Assembly (NCBI GenBank): GCA_964401385.1
Contig: CAYNYF010000004.1
Span: forward strand, 1 to 64,000
Direction of reading: 5' to 3'
From: CAYNYF01 sp964401385
GTDB taxonomy: Bacteria; Planctomycetota; Phycisphaerae; SM23-33
Length of the DNA stretch: 64,000 nt
Every line of letters starts with the position of its first letter. The first letter of the stretch is position 1. This document shows positions 60,382-64,000 of the stretch, in pieces. Made by a program: the position numbers and the translations under genes. Under the pieces are notes generated by a model. That model was given only the letters and a program-made list of their open reading frames with translations. It searched no databases and was not told the origin of the DNA.

Positions 60382-62664
60382 TTACGGGCGGAAAATGGGG
60401 TAGCGTCCCCTCCTGGACTTGATCTGCCGCTCGAAGGCGTCGAGCCTGGCCAGCTCCTCGTCGGTCAGGCGGAAGTCGCTGTCGGCCGGGCGGGTCTTGT
60501 CGATCCGGCGGACCTTGGCCGTCTCCCGCAGGGCCTTCTCGAGCCTGCCGGCCGCGGCCAGCATGTCGGCGTACTCCCAGCGCTGCCGGATGTTCTTCGG
60601 GTCCATCTCGAGTGCCCGGTCCGCCATCCGCAGGGCGCGGTCGCGCTGCCGCGGGTCGCGCCACAGGGCCCGGGCCAGCATCAGGGCGCTGAGGGACCGG
60701 GGGCATCGTTCGTAGGTGAGCTCGGCGAACTCGATGGCGTCTGCGGTGATCGCCTGCATGACCGCCGGCTGGTTGACCGGGCGGGCGACCAGCTTCATGG
60801 TGGCGACGTATCCCGGGGCCAGCCCGTCCAGCGTATCGGCGGCCACGGCCGCCCTGAGATGGACCTCCATCGCCGGGATGCCCCCGCGAAGGAAGGCCGC
60901 GTGGGCCAGGCGGAGCTGCGAGGTTCTGCGATACACCGGCCGCCACAGCCAAATCCCGGCGGCGATCAGGGCGACGACGGCCGCCGCGGCCAGGGCAACG
61001 GAAAGCCTCCTCGTCAGCTTCGGCGCCGCGCCCGCCACGGCCGGGGCAGCCATTGCGGCCGCGGCAATCCAGAACACCGTGGCCGTGGCCGGCGCCAGCA
61101 AGGTGTAGCTCACCAGGTTGTGCAGGAGGAAGGCGGCCAGCCCCGCCCCCAGCGCGATCCGTCCCAGGCGTCCGCCCTCATAGGGCCTCTCCAGCGTCCT
61201 GCCGGCCCAGGTCGAGGCCAGCAGGGCGACGGCGAAAATGGCCGCGGGCAGCACCCCCTCGGCGAACAGGCTCGCGCTGCCGCGGGGTTGCCCCCACACT
61301 ACCAGCACCCCCAGCACGGCGCCAGTGAGAAACACGATTCGCAGCACGGCCGGGCGGTCTCTGTCCGGCGGCGCCGGCGGCGGCTCCGTCCCCGCGGCCG
61401 GGCGCGTCACCGCCAACACCATCCACACCAGCAGCCCCAGGTACAGCGCCGCCGCCGGCAGGCCGTAGCTGCACGCCGCGTCCAGCAGGACGTTGTGGGC
61501 GCTCTTCGTGCTCTCGGCCGCGGCGTCCAGGCGATACTTCAGGTAGCTGTAGCCGAAATTTCCCGGCCCGGCGCCGCGGAGCGGCGATTCCCGCACCATC
61601 CGGGCCGCCCCCACCCAGTACTCCCAGCGAACCTGGAGGCTCCGCCCGGGAAGGGGCCCCAGGCGCCCGGCGACGGCGACGAGCACGCACATCGCCACCA
61701 CCAGCGCCGCGGCCGCCGCCAGCAGCTTGCGGCGATAGCGGGCCCAGAAGTCCGTCCGCAGCATGAGGACGACCGCCCCGATCGCTCCCAGGACGGCCAC
61801 GCCGATGCCGCCCTTGCTGCGGGTCAGCGCCAGCCCCGCCGCCGGCAGGGCGGCAAAAGCGATGCTGATGACGCCCGCCAGCGTCGGCAGGTGCACCTGC
61901 CCGCGCGGCGGGGGCCTTTCCTTGCGGCTGCGCAGGGCGCCGGCGAGCTTGTCGACGGCAACGGCCGCGGCCGCCGCCGTCAACACGATCAGCAGCGAGG
62001 CGAAGACGTTCGCCAGGCCGGAGTAGCCCGTGGCCGCCGGGTCGCTCAGTCGCGTTTCCAGCATCCGCGCCCGGGGGCTGCCGGGAGCGACGTCCTGCTG
62101 GGCCAAGGCCTTCTTGGGATCGGCCCGGAATTGGGCGGTCTGCTCGGGGATCTGCCAGATGACTTGGTCGAAGGCCCGCCACGCCATGGCCGCGCCCAGG
62201 CCCACCAGGACGACGGCCACGAGCCCCCAGCCGCGGCGGCGGAGAAGCTGCATCACCGCCCACGCCGCCAGCAGGATCGCCACCTGCTCGATCCAGCCGT
62301 CCAGGGCCCCGCGCTTGTCCGCCGCCGCCAGCGCCGACGCCAGCGAGACCGCGGCGAAGGCGACGATCGCGATGGCAAAGCCCGGGGCGGCGATGTGGGC
62401 CTGCCGGCGGAGGGCCTGCCCCGCCGCCCACAGGCACACCGCCCCCAGCAGGATCATCGCGAACGTCACCCGCATCAACTCACCGGATGGCCCCGCCGGC
62501 TGGGTGCTATTGGTGAAGAGCACCTCAGGCGTGCGGAAGGGCATCTCGGTGACGAACGGGCGCGCGACCATCACGGCCAGGATGCACGCCAGTGCCGCCC
62601 CCTCCAGCAGCCTCACCGGGCTGGCGGCTTCACCGGCGGAGGATTGTCGCGGCGATCGGCTCAT
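60382..62664 (-). CDS. O-antigen ligase-like membrane protein with TPR tail, copy 1
   Basis: ATG 62664 (MSRSPRQSSAGE) overlaps the upstream gene's stop in ATGA. The 760-residue product has about 12 hydrophobic helices (residues ~20-560). These include the O-antigen ligase/polymerase (Wzy_C) region GRSLQVRWEYWVGAARMVRESPLRGAGPGNFG and HNVLLDAACSYGLPAAALYLGLL. A helical TPR-like region follows (~600-760, RALRMADRALEMDPKNIRQRWEYADMLAAAGRLEKALRE). It probably transfers or polymerises glycans on the outer side of the inner membrane. Adjacent to a close paralogue. Confidence 0.82.
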   Translation of the reverse strand: MSRSPRQSSAGEAASPVRLLEGAALACILAVMVARPFVTEMPFRTPEVLFTNSTQPAGPSGELMRVTFAMILLGAVCLWAAGQALRRQAHIAAPGFAIAIVAFAAVSLASALAAADKRGALDGWIEQVAILLAAWAVMQLLRRRGWGLVAVVLVGLGAAMAWRAFDQVIWQIPEQTAQFRADPKKALAQQDVAPGSPRARMLETRLSDPAATGYSGLANVFASLLIVLTAAAAAVAVDKLAGALRSRKERPPPRGQVHLPTLAGVISIAFAALPAAGLALTRSKGGIGVAVLGAIGAVVLMLRTDFWARYRRKLLAAAAALVVAMCVLVAVAGRLGPLPGRSLQVRWEYWVGAARMVRESPLRGAGPGNFGYSYLKYRLDAAAESTKSAHNVLLDAACSYGLPAAALYLGLLVWMVLAVTRPAAGTEPPPAPPDRDRPAVLRIVFLTGAVLGVLVVWGQPRGSASLFAEGVLPAAIFAVALLASTWAGRTLERPYEGGRLGRIALGAGLAAFLLHNLVSYTLLAPATATVFWIAAAAMAAPAVAGAAPKLTRRLSVALAAAAVVALIAAGIWLWRPVYRRTSQLRLAHAAFLRGGIPAMEVHLRAAVAADTLDGLAPGYVATMKLVARPVNQPAVMQAITADAIEFAELTYERCPRSLSALMLARALWRDPRQRDRALRMADRALEMDPKNIRQRWEYADMLAAAGRLEKALRETAKVRRIDKTRPADSDFRLTDEELARLDAFERQIKSRRGRYPIFRP

Positions 62665-64000
62665 GGGGTGGCCTTCATCTGGGAAGTTGCCGCCCGCGTC
62701 GAGGCGGATCGCGCTTCCACGGCCGCCCGGATTTGCTCGGCCAGGCGGTCCAGGTCTTCCAGTTGTCTTGGCGAGAGGGACATGTCGCTCTCGGCGGGCA
62801 GGGCGGCTTCGATCCGGCGGATGCGGCGGAGGTGGGCGGCGGCCTCCTGAAGCCGGCCCGCCCGGAAGAGCATCTCGGCGGCCTCCCAGCGGACCGAGGC
62901 GTTCATCGGGTCGTCCCGCACGGCCGTGGCGGCCATCTCCAGCGCCCGGTGAGGCTCGGCGCCCTGCATGTCCAGCGCCTGGGCCAGCGACCTGGCGCAG
63001 GCCGGCGTGGGGCTGCGTTCGTACGCCAGCTCGGCGAACCGCACCGCCCTGGCCAGGTAAGCGTCGCGGACGCTGGGGCGGGCGTGGGCGGACCACGCCA
63101 TGTACATCTTGTGCAGGTAGAAGGCGGGAATGCCGTCCAGCTTGTCGGCGTCGATGGCGGCCTCCAGCTCGGCCGCGGCCCGGGGGAACTGCATGCGGCC
63201 GTAGGCGAAGTTCGCCGCCCGAACGTGTTCGCTCCTATCTTTCACGGGCCTCCACAGCCAGGTGCCGGCGGCGATGGTGCCGGCGACGGCCGCCCCCGCG
63301 GCGGCGATGGCAAGCGCCTTGCCGCCCGGCAGCTCTCTCGGGCGCAGGGCCGGCGCCGCGACCGCCGCGGCCGCGATCCAGAATGCCGTGCACGTGCCCG
63401 GCGAGAACAGCGAGTACGTTACCAGGTTATGCAGCAGGAACCCAGCGGTGCCGGCGGCCAGGAAGACCCGCGCCCGGCGCCCGCACAGCCCGGCCGCCGC
63501 CAGATTGCGCCCGGTCCACATCATTGCCGGCAGGGCCACGGCCAGGGCCGCCGCCGGAAAGATCGCCTCCCTGAGCACGCCGCCGGCGGTAGACGGCTCC
63601 TCCCACAGCATGCGGGCGGCGAAGGCGACCAGGGGCAGCAGGACGCACCAGCCGACCATGCCGCGCGCGCCGGCGCCGGGGGCGTCCGGGGGCGCCTGCT
63701 CCGCGGCCGGGCGCGTGACGGCCAGAACCATCCACACCAGGATCGCCAGGTACAGCGCCGCCGCCGGCAGGCCGAACGCGCAGGCGGCGTCAGCGGCCAC
63801 GTTGTGGGCCGTCTTGACCGCCTCGTCGGCGCCGAGCAGGCGGTGCTTCAGATACGCGTCGCCGAAGTTGAACGGGCCCACCCCGGGCAGGGGCGACTCG
63901 CCGATGGTGCGGGCGGCGCCGACCCAGTACTGCCAGCGGACCTGCATGCTTCGCCCGGGCAGCCCGCCGCGGGCCGCCCCCCATGCCCAGACCGCCAGCA
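62661..64000 (-). CDS. O-antigen ligase-like membrane protein with TPR tail, copy 2 (N-terminus beyond window)
   Basis: The frame is open to base 64000 and ends at TGA 62661-62663. The visible ~446 residues begin inside the Wzy_C region (GRSMQVRWQYWVGAARTIGESPLPGVGPFNFGDAYLKHRLL) and continue through hydrophobic helices. They end in a TPR-like tail (RALEMAATAVRDDPMNASVRWEAAEMLFRAGRLQEAAAHLRRIRRIE). The product is clearly related to copy 1 along its whole length, so the two arose by tandem duplication and are translationally coupled. Confidence 0.82.
   Translation of the reverse strand, partial: LAVWAWGAARGGLPGRSMQVRWQYWVGAARTIGESPLPGVGPFNFGDAYLKHRLLGADEAVKTAHNVAADAACAFGLPAAALYLAILVWMVLAVTRPAAEQAPPDAPGAGARGMVGWCVLLPLVAFAARMLWEEPSTAGGVLREAIFPAAALAVALPAMMWTGRNLAAAGLCGRRARVFLAAGTAGFLLHNLVTYSLFSPGTCTAFWIAAAAVAAPALRPRELPGGKALAIAAAGAAVAGTIAAGTWLWRPVKDRSEHVRAANFAYGRMQFPRAAAELEAAIDADKLDGIPAFYLHKMYMAWSAHARPSVRDAYLARAVRFAELAYERSPTPACARSLAQALDMQGAEPHRALEMAATAVRDDPMNASVRWEAAEMLFRAGRLQEAAAHLRRIRRIEAALPAESDMSLSPRQLEDLDRLAEQIRAAVEARSASTRAATSQMKATP

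Noticed and set aside
60379..62850. 823-codon plus-strand open frame opposite the O-antigen ligase gene
   Set aside because: Composition is Gln/Gly/Arg/His-rich with no domain; the minus strand encodes a clear multi-helix membrane protein with family motifs.
1..64000. tRNA, rRNA or complete insertion sequences
   Set aside because: I looked for T-loop words, rRNA signatures and transposase DDE/HUH motifs on both strands and found none that I could support.

Overview
The window is 64 kb of GC-rich bacterial DNA with one 100-base run of N, so it comes from a draft scaffold or metagenome bin. The gene content points to the phylum Planctomycetota, probably a Phycisphaerae-like lineage. It has three complete or broken families of PEP-CTERM surface proteins (IPEP + hydrophobic stretch + Arg-rich tail), a protein with paired dockerin-like repeats (DGG.DYT.WADNYG), a split-off type II secretion system with a PilM/PilN-type platform protein, DUF4159, DUF4091/GH123-like, DUF6259, DUF2617 and YibE/F proteins, and many small intergenic repeats. 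This placement is inferred from protein style; no rRNA or tRNA gene was seen.

Layout: 1-5.9 kb holds a cut-off DUF3830 gene, a kinase fragment and a YibE/F-DUF4159 gene pair. 5.9-6.8 kb is a repeat block made of a decamer array and a heptamer array. 6.8-11.1 kb is a three-gene restriction-modification operon on the minus strand (methyltransferase, helicase, separate small nuclease). 11.3-13.0 kb is a PEP-CTERM/dockerin-type gene between two perfect 81-bp direct repeats. 13.1-27.4 kb is one plus-strand run: ECF sigma factor, zinc-finger anti-sigma factor, two Spy/CpxP-like exported proteins, and then a type II secretion operon in the order E-F-G-H-I-J-K-L-M-C-D plus a lipoprotein. 28.1-42.4 kb holds another PEP-CTERM gene with a structured leader, an Asp-box propeller protein, a DUF3795 fusion, an exported phosphoesterase, two GH123-like proteins, a PAC2-family fragment, the assembly gap and a DUF6259 protein cut by that gap.

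42.6-53.1 kb mixes carbohydrate-type metabolism (amidohydrolase, MDR dehydrogenase, sugar-phosphate isomerase, serine hydrolase fusion, URO-D-like protein, KDPG aldolase) with the redox regulator Rex. It is interrupted at 43.8-45.3 kb by a compact restriction-modification pair of different base composition, flanked by a duplicated copy of the amidohydrolase 3' end. 53.5-54.2 kb is a PEP-CTERM pseudogene disrupted by a cluster of REP/REPIN-like inverted elements. 54.6-60.3 kb holds a further PEP-CTERM gene and housekeeping genes (ruvC-ruvA-ruvB, cysS, ispF, aat). 60.4-64 kb has two tandem O-antigen-ligase/TPR genes, the second running off the window.

The strongest leads are the REPIN-like cluster with compensatory stem changes, the 81-bp repeats around a surface-protein gene, the restriction module bordered by a gene-end duplication, the tripartite RM operon whose methyltransferase ends in a PKD-like domain, and the hairpin-rich leader before the 28.1-kb PEP-CTERM gene. 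Coordinates were worked out by hand and checked for reading frame; no database search was possible.
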